Positions 1 through 6,663 of a stretch of DNA of 16,121 nucleotides are shown piece by piece. Under the pieces are notes generated by a model. It had not been told where the DNA came from. It searched no databases and saw only the letters and a program-made list of their open reading frames with translations. Made by a program: the position numbers and the translations under genes. This stretch comes from CAZGSD01 sp964528305 (GTDB taxonomy: Bacteria; Patescibacteriota; Gracilibacteria; UBA1369), in assembly GCA_964528305.1 (NCBI GenBank), contig CAZGSD010000015.1, positions 1 to 16,121 of the forward strand, read 5' to 3'. Each line of letters begins with the position of its first letter. Positions within the stretch are counted from its first letter, which is position 1.

Positions 1-204
1 TACCGCTACGCCGCCACTCTGGGGGGCACACTCGCAGTACTAATCATGATTGTTGCCGGTGTAATGTACGCCACCGCCGGCGATTCCGATCGCACCGGCA
101 AAGCCAAAGACATCATCACCAAATGTTTGAGCGGCCTGGCCCTGCTTTTCCTCTCAGCCATCATACTCTACACCATCAATCCCAATTTCTTTACCATCAC
201 ATGA
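1..204 (+). CDS. T4SS_pilin-like two-helix membrane protein, 5' truncated
   Basis: The frame is open from the first base to a TGA at 202-204, giving 67 residues of a protein whose start lies outside the window. Visible are two hydrophobic segments (about residues 6-24 and 43-60) separated by a short polar loop with GDSDRTGKAKD. This hydrophobic / charged loop / hydrophobic layout is the C-terminal half of the T4SS_pilin (TrbC/VirB2-like) small membrane proteins common in Patescibacteria. The next three genes have the same layout, so this is the first visible member of a tandem array. Its stop overlaps the next start as ATGA (201-204), implying translational coupling. The family is recognised by pattern only; whether it forms a pilus or a channel subunit is unknown. 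Confidence 0.75.
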   Translation, partial: YRYAATLGGTLAVLIMIVAGVMYATAGDSDRTGKAKDIITKCLSGLALLFLSAIILYTINPNFFTIT

Positions 205-770
205 GATCAACCAGGATTAAAATCAGCAGACATATACTGAGCGGCCTCCTCGGCCTGCTATTATTTGGCAGTATTTCCCAAGTAACCTTAGCAAACAATC
301 ACCAGGGAGCTATCACAGAAAAACAGTCAAGCACATCCAACAGCGACAATTCAGAAAGCCCCACAGCCAGTTCTTCCAAAACCGGCAAAATTACCCAGCC
401 AGACATTATTCCCCTGGGCGCCACCAGCAATACCAAACTCTATTTACCCCACAACACCTCCAAAGAAAGCAATATGACCTATGTCCAAAATCGCTTACTG
501 CCAGGCATTACCACCATGATTATTTCTCTGACCGGAGGCCTCTCTCTGGTATTTGTCATCATCAGTGGAATACGATTACTGGTCTCTTATGCTGATTCTT
601 CAGCTCTGGAAAATGCCAAAAAAACACTAACCTATGCTCTAGCCGGATTAGTCATTTCTGGACTATCTTATGCCATAGTCGCCATCATCGCTTCGATCAA
701 AGTTGATTCTACACCAAACACTACTAGCCCAACTAACAATGTTTCATCAGAAAAATCAGAGAAAAAATAA
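201..770 (+). CDS. Secreted/membrane T4SS_pilin-like protein
   Basis: This 189-residue protein starts at the ATG overlapping the upstream stop. A longer frame from 123 is open but overlaps gene 1 by 82 bases and lacks a signal peptide at its start. From 201 there is a basic n-region (RSTRIKISR), a hydrophobic core and a likely cleavage after the Ala near residue 31. A Ser/Thr/Asn-rich linker of about 80 residues follows. Two membrane helices come next (about residues 105-128 and 141-163), with a short polar loop containing SALENAKKT. The tail is Ser/Asn/Lys-rich. The helical pair matches the neighbouring genes and the T4SS_pilin pattern. Exact role unknown; export followed by assembly in the envelope is an inference. 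Confidence 0.72.
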   Translation: MRSTRIKISRHILSGLLGLLLFGSISQVTLANNHQGAITEKQSSTSNSDNSESPTASSSKTGKITQPDIIPLGATSNTKLYLPHNTSKESNMTYVQNRLLPGITTMIISLTGGLSLVFVIISGIRLLVSYADSSALENAKKTLTYALAGLVISGLSYAIVAIIASIKVDSTPNTTSPTNNVSSEKSEKK

Positions 771-1269
771 ATTCAGCATCACTCTCATCATCGGTATGGT
801 GATTTTTTGTCTCTATTTACCACCATCAGCCTTGGCTGATACTTTGAAAGATATTGCCAATAATCCCAGCCAACCAGGCGTGGATGTTAATAAAGATTTT
901 GATAATCCCCCAGCCAAATCCAAGAATCAGGACGGCGCCACCAACCCTGACGAACTTTTTTATAATTTCAAATACGGCAACAATAGCAGTGACACCACCA
1001 AAATAGCCGCCGTAAATAGAATAGTCAGCAGCAAATCCTGGCAAACCGTAGTAGCCGATATAGTCAAAATACTGCTCAATATCAGCGGCGCCCTAACTCT
1101 ACTAGCCATGACTATCAGCGGAGTACTGATGGTCACAGCCAGGGGTAATCCGGAAGAATTCGAAAAAGGCAAAAAACTCGCCATCGGAGCTGTGGCTGGA
1201 TTAATTATCATTGCTGTATCATATGCTGTAGTCATAGGCGTTTCTGAATTGCAATTTTTCACCAATTAA
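739..1269 (+). CDS. Secreted/membrane T4SS_pilin-like protein
   Basis: This 176-residue protein is the third tandem paralogue. The ATG at 739 is preferred over the one at 703 because it gives a proper signal peptide: a basic n-region (FHQKNQRKNKFS), a hydrophobic core and PPSALA followed by D. It overlaps the previous gene by 32 bases in another frame. The mature part is an 85-residue polar region followed by two hydrophobic helices (about residues 110-133 and 148-170). Their loop reads GNPEEFEKGKK, closely resembling the Gly-Asx plus Lys-rich loop of canonical T4SS_pilin proteins. No catalytic motif is visible. A two-base gap to the next gene indicates one operon. Confidence 0.73.
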   Translation: MFHQKNQRKNKFSITLIIGMVIFCLYLPPSALADTLKDIANNPSQPGVDVNKDFDNPPAKSKNQDGATNPDELFYNFKYGNNSSDTTKIAAVNRIVSSKSWQTVVADIVKILLNISGALTLLAMTISGVLMVTARGNPEEFEKGKKLAIGAVAGLIIIAVSYAVVIGVSELQFFTN

Positions 1270-1271
1270 AA

Positions 1272-1796
1272 ATGATCGCTAAATATTTAAATCATCTCAG
1301 GGAAAAATTCACCACCAGCATCATTTTCACTATGGCTTTATTCAGTTTACTATTTGCTGGTCACACACTAGCCTTGGCTGCCCCACTATCTCTACAAAAC
1401 AGTGATTTACAAGCTCGCCTAACTCTGGACCCAACTCTCAAACCGGATAATTCCCCCGGCACTATCATTGATTCCAAAGCCTTAAACGGCGATGGCGGTG
1501 AAGCAGTAGCCGGAAATTTCCTACTACAACTCATCGCTGGAGCTCTAATCAGCATAGCCGCGCCAGTAGCCATCGCCATTATCGCCGTTGCTGGCTTGAT
1601 AGCTGTGGTTTCACATGGCGATCAAAAACTAATTGACATGGCAAAACAGGCTCTAACTTATGCAATAGTAGGCCTGGTAGTCATCATTTTCTCCTGGGTT
1701 ATCACCCGCAGCATTATCAGCCTGGTCATCAGCGCCAATGCCGAACCGGCTGCAGCACCAACTCAAAACAGCGCCGCCCCACCCCCTGGTAAATAA
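1272..1796 (+). CDS. Secreted/membrane T4SS_pilin-like protein
   Basis: This 174-residue protein is the fourth and last of the array, starting two bases after the previous stop. It has an N-terminal signal peptide (hydrophobic core about residues 15-36, probable cleavage in LALAAP) and a polar segment of about 45 residues. A long hydrophobic stretch (about 85-112), a polar loop HGDQKLIDMAKQ and a second helix (about 127-150) follow. The tail is rich in Ala and Pro. The helix / GDQK loop / helix arrangement is that of the T4SS_pilin family. The paralogues share this core while their N-terminal polar regions look unrelated, so they may be different surface-exposed variants on one scaffold; this last point is inference. 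Confidence 0.73.
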   Translation: MIAKYLNHLREKFTTSIIFTMALFSLLFAGHTLALAAPLSLQNSDLQARLTLDPTLKPDNSPGTIIDSKALNGDGGEAVAGNFLLQLIAGALISIAAPVAIAIIAVAGLIAVVSHGDQKLIDMAKQALTYAIVGLVVIIFSWVITRSIISLVISANAEPAAAPTQNSAAPPPGK

Positions 1797-1833
1797 TCCA
1801 CCTCTACCAAAAAATCTTCCAAAATTATCATTT

Positions 1834-1860
1834 AAACAGATTAGCAGTGCTAATCTGTTT
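1834..1860. terminator. Bidirectional hairpin terminator between convergent operons
   Basis: A perfect 12-bp stem (1834-1845 with 1849-1860) encloses a 3-nt loop. It lies between the stop of the last pilin-like gene (1796) and the stop of metG (1868-1870), which converge. The stem begins AAA and ends TTT followed by one more T, so both directions have only a short U run; termination is likely but not certain from sequence. Confidence 0.7.
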
Positions 1861-1867
1861 TCAAAGC

Positions 1868-3367
1868 TTATATTTTTGGAAACAACACCCCCTCCACATC
1901 CCCCAGATGATGCCCAGATTGTAAAAATCCAAACTCCCGTTTCTGCCCCCATACGGCTAATTCATCACCAGCCACTCCATACACCGCGAGCACCCGCCCA
2001 GCCGTGTCCGGTATAAAAATCTGCAACATCAAAGCCAACTGCCGAATTACTTCCAATAAATTATAAATCACCGCAGCCAAACGCTCGGGATTTTCTTTGG
2101 CCAAAACCCAGGGCTTGCTGTCTTCCACATATTTATTGGCGGCAAAAGCTAATTCCACCACCACTTCCAGAGCCGCTTTCAAATCATATATCTTAATTTT
2201 AGCCTCCAAACGCACCCAGGAGTCAGAGACCAATTCCCCAAAACCATCATCCTCTCCACGCGCCGGAACTTTCCCACTAAAATATTTTTTATTCATGGCC
2301 AGAACCCTGCTGACCAGATTACCAAAAGTATTAGCCAATTCTTCATTATAGACTATTTCAAAACGCGTCTGGGAAAAATCCCCATCGCCCAGAGTGGGAA
2401 TCTCACGCAGCAAAAAATAACGCAAAGCTTCCCGTCCATATTTGGCTATATATTCAAAAGGATCTTTGACATTACCCAGTGACTTGCTCATTTTTTCCCC
2501 CTCGGAAGTGATAAATCCATGCACCATAATAGTCTTCGGCAAAGCCATTCCAGCGGACATCAACATGCCAATCCAATAAATGGCGTGAAAACGCACAATA
2601 TCTTTACCTATCACCTGCACATCAGCTGGCCAATAACGCTCCCTATCCACCACGGAAATATAATTGGTCAGAGCGTCACACCAGACATACATCAACTGAT
2701 CAGGATGTCCGGGCACCTCTATACCCCATTTCACCGATTCACGAGGACGGGAAAAACTGACATCATTAATTCCCTCTTCAAAAAAACTAAGCATTTCATT
2801 TTTGCGGGACTCCGGCACAATTTCCAGCTCGCCACTGATTATTTTCTCTTTGATGGCATCAGCATATTTGGAAAGACGGAAAAAATAATTTTCTTCTTTC
2901 ACTTTCACCACCGGCTTTTTGTGAATTGGACAATTCCCTTCCAACAATTCTTTTTCCTGGAAAAATCTTTCACAACCTATGCAATAAAGTCCCTCATAAT
3001 CAGCTTTATACAAATCCCCCGCCGCCTCCAACTTTTTCCACATTTCCTGGGCATAAGCCACATGCTTTTCTTCGGTAGTGCGCACAAAATAATCATTGGA
3101 TAAACCCAATTGCTGCCCCAATTCTCGAAACAGAGCCGAATTTTCATTAGCCAATTCCTGTGGCCAAACACCACGTTCCGCCGCCACCTGGGCGATTTTC
3201 AAACCATGCTCATCGGTACCGGTCAGAAAAAACACATCATCCCCACGCAGGCGATGATAGCGAGCCAGAGTCTCCGCATGCAACAATTCCATGGCAAACC
3301 CCACATGAGGCCCGGCATTCACATAGGCTATGGAAGTAGTAATATAAAATTTCTCGGCTTTGGACAT
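1868..3367 (-). CDS. metG: Methionyl-tRNA synthetase
   Basis: This cytoplasmic class Ia synthetase charges tRNA-Met with methionine using ATP. It is 499 residues from the ATG at 3367. An in-frame ATG at 3406 would add 13 residues, but family members begin close to the KFYITT strand and a promoter-like -10 lies between the two. Visible motifs are HVGF (residues 21-24, the HIGH signature variant), TGTDEHG (49-55), a zinc knuckle with Cys129, Cys132, Cys146 and His149, a YVWCDAL motif (227-233) where many relatives have Phe in place of Cys, and KMSKS (292-296). The anticodon-binding helical domain follows, ending near residue 499 with no C-terminal tRNA-binding (EMAP-like) extension. It lies 58 bases downstream of a pilin gene and may be read from that operon or from its own promoter. 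Confidence 0.95.
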   Translation of the reverse strand: MSKAEKFYITTSIAYVNAGPHVGFAMELLHAETLARYHRLRGDDVFFLTGTDEHGLKIAQVAAERGVWPQELANENSALFRELGQQLGLSNDYFVRTTEEKHVAYAQEMWKKLEAAGDLYKADYEGLYCIGCERFFQEKELLEGNCPIHKKPVVKVKEENYFFRLSKYADAIKEKIISGELEIVPESRKNEMLSFFEEGINDVSFSRPRESVKWGIEVPGHPDQLMYVWCDALTNYISVVDRERYWPADVQVIGKDIVRFHAIYWIGMLMSAGMALPKTIMVHGFITSEGEKMSKSLGNVKDPFEYIAKYGREALRYFLLREIPTLGDGDFSQTRFEIVYNEELANTFGNLVSRVLAMNKKYFSGKVPARGEDDGFGELVSDSWVRLEAKIKIYDLKAALEVVVELAFAANKYVEDSKPWVLAKENPERLAAVIYNLLEVIRQLALMLQIFIPDTAGRVLAVYGVAGDELAVWGQKREFGFLQSGHHLGDVEGVLFPKI

Positions 3368-3393
3368 GGCAAAATAATTTAGCTGACCGCTAA

Positions 3394-3422
3394 AATCTAC
3401 AAACATTTTATGATGCCGTCAA
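3394..3422 (-). promoter_or_regulatory. Possible metG promoter
   Basis: On the minus strand a TTGACG -35-like hexamer (3417-3422) and a TAGATT -10-like hexamer (3394-3399) are separated by 17 bases. Transcription would begin near 3387, about 20 bases before the metG ATG at 3367. It sits in the gap after the pilin gene. The -10 matches consensus at only four of six positions, so this is tentative. Confidence 0.4.
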
Positions 3423-3425
3423 TTG

Positions 3426-4832
3426 TTATTCAGGAGCCTTTTCAGAAGTTTTATACAGGGAAAAATTAAACACCGGTAAAAATCCTGGGGCTTTATAGCG
3501 CACGTCCAGATTTTTGCGTACGCGCCCGCCGGCGGCTTCACCGGTACTGCGAATTTCAGCGAAATCTTTCACTAATTTGGGAAACCCATCGCCATCACCA
3601 TCGGTGGTCGCTCCCCCCAGACCATCCCTAACATTATTCTTTGACCTGGCCAAAACACGATAATAAATATCCGCCCTGGCCAACTGGGCCGGATCTTTCA
3701 AATTGGCTATGCCAACGATATTGGGATTGACCATATTGGTCAAAATCAAATAATTTTCCTTGTGATTATCAACAAAATCCCGCATCTGACAACCAGTAGC
3801 ATCACCCCGCGTTGTCCCTTTGATCAAAGCCCCACCAGTCACCCCCGCCCCGGCATCAGTTTGATAACATTCCCTGGCAGCCGACCACAAAGTCACATCA
3901 CTTAAATCATCTGCACGAGCGACATCCTCCGCACTCGGTGGCCTTTTACTCAAACTCGGAAAAATACATTTCTCATCCGCCGGTGTGCGCAAATTGGCAT
4001 TGGTCCCAATACACACCGGATTAGCCGGCGAATTATTGGTCACACCCGGATAAAAATCCGCTATCGATTCAGTACGCTGCACCCCGCTATCCACCAAGGG
4101 TTTGCCATAAATTTTCCAGCGCAACACATCAAAACTTTCCAATTTCAATCCAGCAAATTCTCCATACAAAGCACTGCCATCTTTGATATTCAAATAATAT
4201 TCAATCAAAAAATCTTCCACATTTTCAGCCGGATCCCCGGGATTTTTACCCGCGCTAAACAAAGGAATAATATGCGTTTCATTCAAAGCCAATTTGCGAT
4301 AAGTCGCCCGTGGATAATCTTTGTAAAATTGACTCTTGGTGACCGCCAGAGCAAAAGGATTGTTGGCGCTAGATAATTGCCCATCAATCACAGTTTCACT
4401 GCTGCTATTGGTATAAGCTGTGGATTCAACAAATATTGGCTGATTGTCGGGAAACCCCGGTACGGCATCGGTTTTATTACTGGTTGAATAGGAAAATTTA
4501 TAAGTGGGATTGTGTTGAGACAAAAAAGTCCCCGCGGCCCCCCCATCACTACCTCCAACCGCAGGCCCTTGCGCAGTAGATGTAGCAGGAAATCCCCCCT
4601 CCGGCTCAAACCCCGGCAACTGCCGCGACAACTGCAGCAAAGCCTGCTCCACACCGGCTTCCGCGGCATAATAAGCTTTATTGGCATCCACTATCGATTG
4701 CGTCACCCGAATCTCCCGCAGCACCAAGGTACTGATACCCAAAGTCATAGTCATCAAAACTCCCAGCATCAGCAGTGCTATCAGCAGAGCCGATCCACGC
4801 TTACCCCCCTCTTTGTGTAAAATATTTTTCAT
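3426..4832 (-). CDS. PilX/GspK-like minor prepilin
   Basis: This is a 468-residue type IV pilus minor prepilin. A basic leader (KNILHKEGGKR) is followed by G13|S14 and a hydrophobic helix at about 14-38, the site expected for prepilin peptidase. Position +5 of the mature protein is Ile18 instead of the usual Glu, a feature of the tip pseudopilin GspK. The helix continues into an amphipathic part (AYYAAEAGVEQALLQL) that closely fits PilX-type proteins. The large C-terminal region has four cysteines (274, 289, 322, 348) and an Asp-Gly repeat (411-416) resembling a calcium-binding loop. Its ATG overlaps the upstream stop as TAATG. Assignment to the K/X position rests on length, missing Glu5 and gene order; sequence identity to characterised proteins cannot be judged here. 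Confidence 0.75.
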   Translation of the reverse strand: MKNILHKEGGKRGSALLIALLMLGVLMTMTLGISTLVLREIRVTQSIVDANKAYYAAEAGVEQALLQLSRQLPGFEPEGGFPATSTAQGPAVGGSDGGAAGTFLSQHNPTYKFSYSTSNKTDAVPGFPDNQPIFVESTAYTNSSSETVIDGQLSSANNPFALAVTKSQFYKDYPRATYRKLALNETHIIPLFSAGKNPGDPAENVEDFLIEYYLNIKDGSALYGEFAGLKLESFDVLRWKIYGKPLVDSGVQRTESIADFYPGVTNNSPANPVCIGTNANLRTPADEKCIFPSLSKRPPSAEDVARADDLSDVTLWSAARECYQTDAGAGVTGGALIKGTTRGDATGCQMRDFVDNHKENYLILTNMVNPNIVGIANLKDPAQLARADIYYRVLARSKNNVRDGLGGATTDGDGDGFPKLVKDFAEIRSTGEAAGGRVRKNLDVRYKAPGFLPVFNFSLYKTSEKAPE

Positions 4833-5554
4833 TAATTGCGGGCGGTTATCGATGTCTGAAATTGCATATCAAATTTCACATTGCGTAATTTGGATCCAAC
4901 TTCCATGCCTAGACGCACCATCGGCTGCAATTGCGTAGCCAAATTAGCCGCATCAGCACTAGCCGGATCTGCTTTGGGATAAATTTCCAATTTCAAATTT
5001 TTAATCAATAAATTGCCAAAAGCCAATTCTTTATAATCACCGCAAGGACTGCCTGACCCACCATCTCCTTCAAAACCAGCTTCCAATCCCCAGCTACCAT
5101 TCACATTGCGAAATTTCTTCTGACAAATATGTCCACCAGTACCATCTTCCGTCTGCGGCACAAATTTAATAATACTGCTGGAAAGACCATCACGAGATAT
5201 GGTGCGTAAATTATTGCCACTATCAACTACTAAACTCGATCCATCATAACATCTAGTCAAAGCCACGCTGGTAAAATCCGGATTATTCAAAAACCCCTGA
5301 TTATAACAAAAATAATCCACCGTCCCTTCCCGCAATTCATTATTGAGCAAATCAATGAAATTACGCATTTCCGAATAAATCAAACGCGTTTCATTGGCCG
5401 TTTTTTGCGCGCGAATAATTTCAATATAGGCATTGGAAGCCACAATCATAAAACCCATAAAGATGGAGATGGAAATCAAGAGCTCAATCAAAGTAAAAGC
5501 CGGAGCTTTTTTGCCCATCTTTTTCCAACGATTTGTTAACTGAGCTTTTTTCAT
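4832..5554 (-). CDS. PilW/GspJ-like minor prepilin
   Basis: This 240-residue prepilin has a basic 19-residue leader and the type III signal A19|FTLIELLISISIF, with Glu24 as the conserved +5 Glu. The residue before the cut is Ala rather than the usual Gly. The hydrophobic N-helix is followed by a helical region (RLIYSEMRNFIDLLNNELREG) and a cysteine-containing C-terminal domain (about Cys83, 102, 144, 171), as in GspJ/PilW proteins. It sits between a PilV-like and a PilX-like gene with TAATG overlaps on both sides, the order seen in T4P and type II secretion minor pilin operons. The J/W assignment comes from position in the operon and size, so it is an inference; that it is a prepilin is well supported. 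Confidence 0.8.
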   Translation of the reverse strand: MKKAQLTNRWKKMGKKAPAFTLIELLISISIFMGFMIVASNAYIEIIRAQKTANETRLIYSEMRNFIDLLNNELREGTVDYFCYNQGFLNNPDFTSVALTRCYDGSSLVVDSGNNLRTISRDGLSSSIIKFVPQTEDGTGGHICQKKFRNVNGSWGLEAGFEGDGGSGSPCGDYKELAFGNLLIKNLKLEIYPKADPASADAANLATQLQPMVRLGMEVGSKLRNVKFDMQFQTSITARN

Positions 5555-6294
5555 TATTTCCAGTTAGTTAATTCACTGGTCAAAACCACTTTTTTATCGA
5601 CGCCTCCACTACCTTTCCAAAAAACACCGGAACTGACGCGTAAGGCACTGGGCAGTTGGCCATCACCACCAGCCGGCAACGGCTCCACATGAATAAATCG
5701 GTGAAAAGGTGTGGCGGTACTATTAACAGACGGCTGTTCGCTATCAGACAGTTGTACAAATCGAAACTCATTCTCACCAGCCCCCAAAAAACTACCACCT
5801 ACCTCACTATTCTGAGCAGCATTAGTCACCCCACCCACTTGATACACCAAAGTACTGGCAGCGGCAGGTAACCTATCTAAAACTTCACTCACCTCCTTCA
5901 ACTGCACCGGTAAACACCCTTTCAAAGGCTCAGGCTGAATACAAGATTCTTGAACTTCTTCATTATTAATCAAAATAAAATTTTTGGCCCCACCATTTCC
6001 AAACAACTTCGCCCCCCACACTTCATTATTACTCTGCCCCTCCACTCCACCATCAAAATTCACCCCCAGCAAAACATTGGAGTCCCGTATGAAACGCATA
6101 CTTTCCAATCCCTCCTGCGCCAGTCCATAAGCCACCAGGCTATTCACATTATCAGCATTGGTACGCATCACCGTAGCCAGCACATTGGAAGCACTGACTA
6201 TCACCAGCACCAACACACTAAAAGCCACTATCACTTCCGGCAGCGAAAATCCGGACCGCTTCTCCCCCCCCTGATTTAACAGTTTTCGCAACAT
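5554..6294 (-). CDS. PilV/GspI-like minor prepilin
   Basis: This is a 246-residue prepilin. The ATG at 6294 is chosen over an in-frame one at 6375 because an extended -10 promoter lies between them and the shorter form starts with a proper basic leader. The cleavage signal is G15|FSLPEVIVAFSVL with Glu20 at +5; the Pro at +4 and the motif FSLPEV are typical of PilV/GspI. After the N-helix comes NSLVAYGLAQEGLESMR, the conserved PilV helix continuation, then a variable C-terminal domain. A run of eight G (coding strand, 6264-6271) falls in codons 8-11. It is the first gene of a unit with PilW-like, PilX-like and metG. Confidence 0.82.
   Translation of the reverse strand: MLRKLLNQGGEKRSGFSLPEVIVAFSVLVLVIVSASNVLATVMRTNADNVNSLVAYGLAQEGLESMRFIRDSNVLLGVNFDGGVEGQSNNEVWGAKLFGNGGAKNFILINNEEVQESCIQPEPLKGCLPVQLKEVSEVLDRLPAAASTLVYQVGGVTNAAQNSEVGGSFLGAGENEFRFVQLSDSEQPSVNSTATPFHRFIHVEPLPAGGDGQLPSALRVSSGVFWKGSGGVDKKVVLTSELTNWK
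6264..6271 (-). repeat. G8 homopolymer inside the prepilin leader codons
   Basis: Eight consecutive C on the plus strand read as eight G in the coding strand of the PilV-like gene, across codons 8-11, just before the prepilin cleavage site. A slipped base would shift the frame of the whole protein. The tract is seen directly; any phase variation is inference. Confidence 0.6.
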
Positions 6295-6318
6295 AGGACT
6301 ATTTAAACAGATCTTTAC

Positions 6319-6327
6319 ATTATAGCA
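6319..6327 (-). promoter_or_regulatory. Extended -10 promoter of the PilV-W-X(-metG) unit
   Basis: On the minus strand a perfect TATAAT (6319-6324) is preceded by TGC (6325-6327), making an extended -10. The hexamer 17 bases upstream (TGGGTG, 6342-6347) is a poor -35, which extended -10 promoters can tolerate. Predicted start near 6312, about 18 bases from the ATG at 6294. The same 11-base string TGTGCTATAAT occurs in front of the other pilus operon (10864). Confidence 0.65.
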
Positions 6328-6416
6328 CAAACAAGCGCTATCACCCAGCAGAAACAGCACCACATTGACAACCACTAGATTACATGATGGATATTAATTC
6401 ACATGCATTGATCTAG

Positions 6417-6659
6417 ACAGGGAAATCACCCAGATGTCAAAAAAAACAGCCCAATCAAAACAAATATAAACACATTACAACTTTAGACATCAACGGCTTA
6501 CAAAAGCCACAAAACACCTTAAAAAGTCTGTGCACACAGACTTTTTATTTAAACAACCACCTCCACCTATTTTACGGTGATGACAATAATACATTCAAGA
6601 ACGGCTGGGCGCGCAAGATCAAAGGTGAAATTCAAAAACAGGGTGAGGTTCCAAGATAG
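6417..6659 (+). pseudogene. Orphan open frame, possible gene remnant
   Basis: This accounts for most of the 369-base gene-free stretch 6295-6663. Between stops at 6414 and 6657 the plus strand has an 81-codon open frame with no ATG, GTG or TTG. Its last third (about 6570-6656) reads like natural protein, with YGDDNNTFKNGWARKIKGE and mixed charged residues. A terminator hairpin (6521-6546) sits inside it. A decayed fragment of a once longer gene is possible, but so is chance openness; no family was assigned. The complementary strand is also open over part of this segment. Nothing else coding was seen in the stretch. Confidence 0.2.
6521..6546. terminator. Hairpin terminator after the pilN-to-DUF4256 operon
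   Basis: An 11-bp perfect stem, beginning with five A and ending with five T, has a GCAC loop (core GTCTGT...ACAGAC). On the minus strand it lies about 118 bases after the stop of the DUF4256-like gene and ends in TTTTTAAGG, so it is the likely end of that operon. In the plus direction it ends TTTTTATTT, but no plus-strand gene leads into it. Confidence 0.75.
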
Positions 6660-6663
6660 AGGG

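Noticed and set aside
123..200. In-frame upstream extension of the second pilin-like gene
   Set aside because: It overlaps the first gene, begins with a His/Pro-rich non-signal sequence, and the ATG at 201 gives a normal signal peptide and ATGA coupling.
2519..3103. 194-codon open frame antisense to metG
   Set aside because: The opposite strand encodes a fully motif-complete MetG; the antisense product has no recognisable feature and is a shadow.
6295..6375. In-frame upstream extension of the PilV-like prepilin
   Set aside because: The extended -10 promoter lies inside it and would put the start codon upstream of transcription; the shorter form has the expected leader length.
6365..6398. 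Plus-strand promoter starting with a perfect TTGACA in the operon gap
   Set aside because: The nearest -10-like hexamer (TATTAA) is 21 bases away, too far, and no gene follows; a small RNA ending at the 6546 hairpin cannot be excluded but is unsupported.
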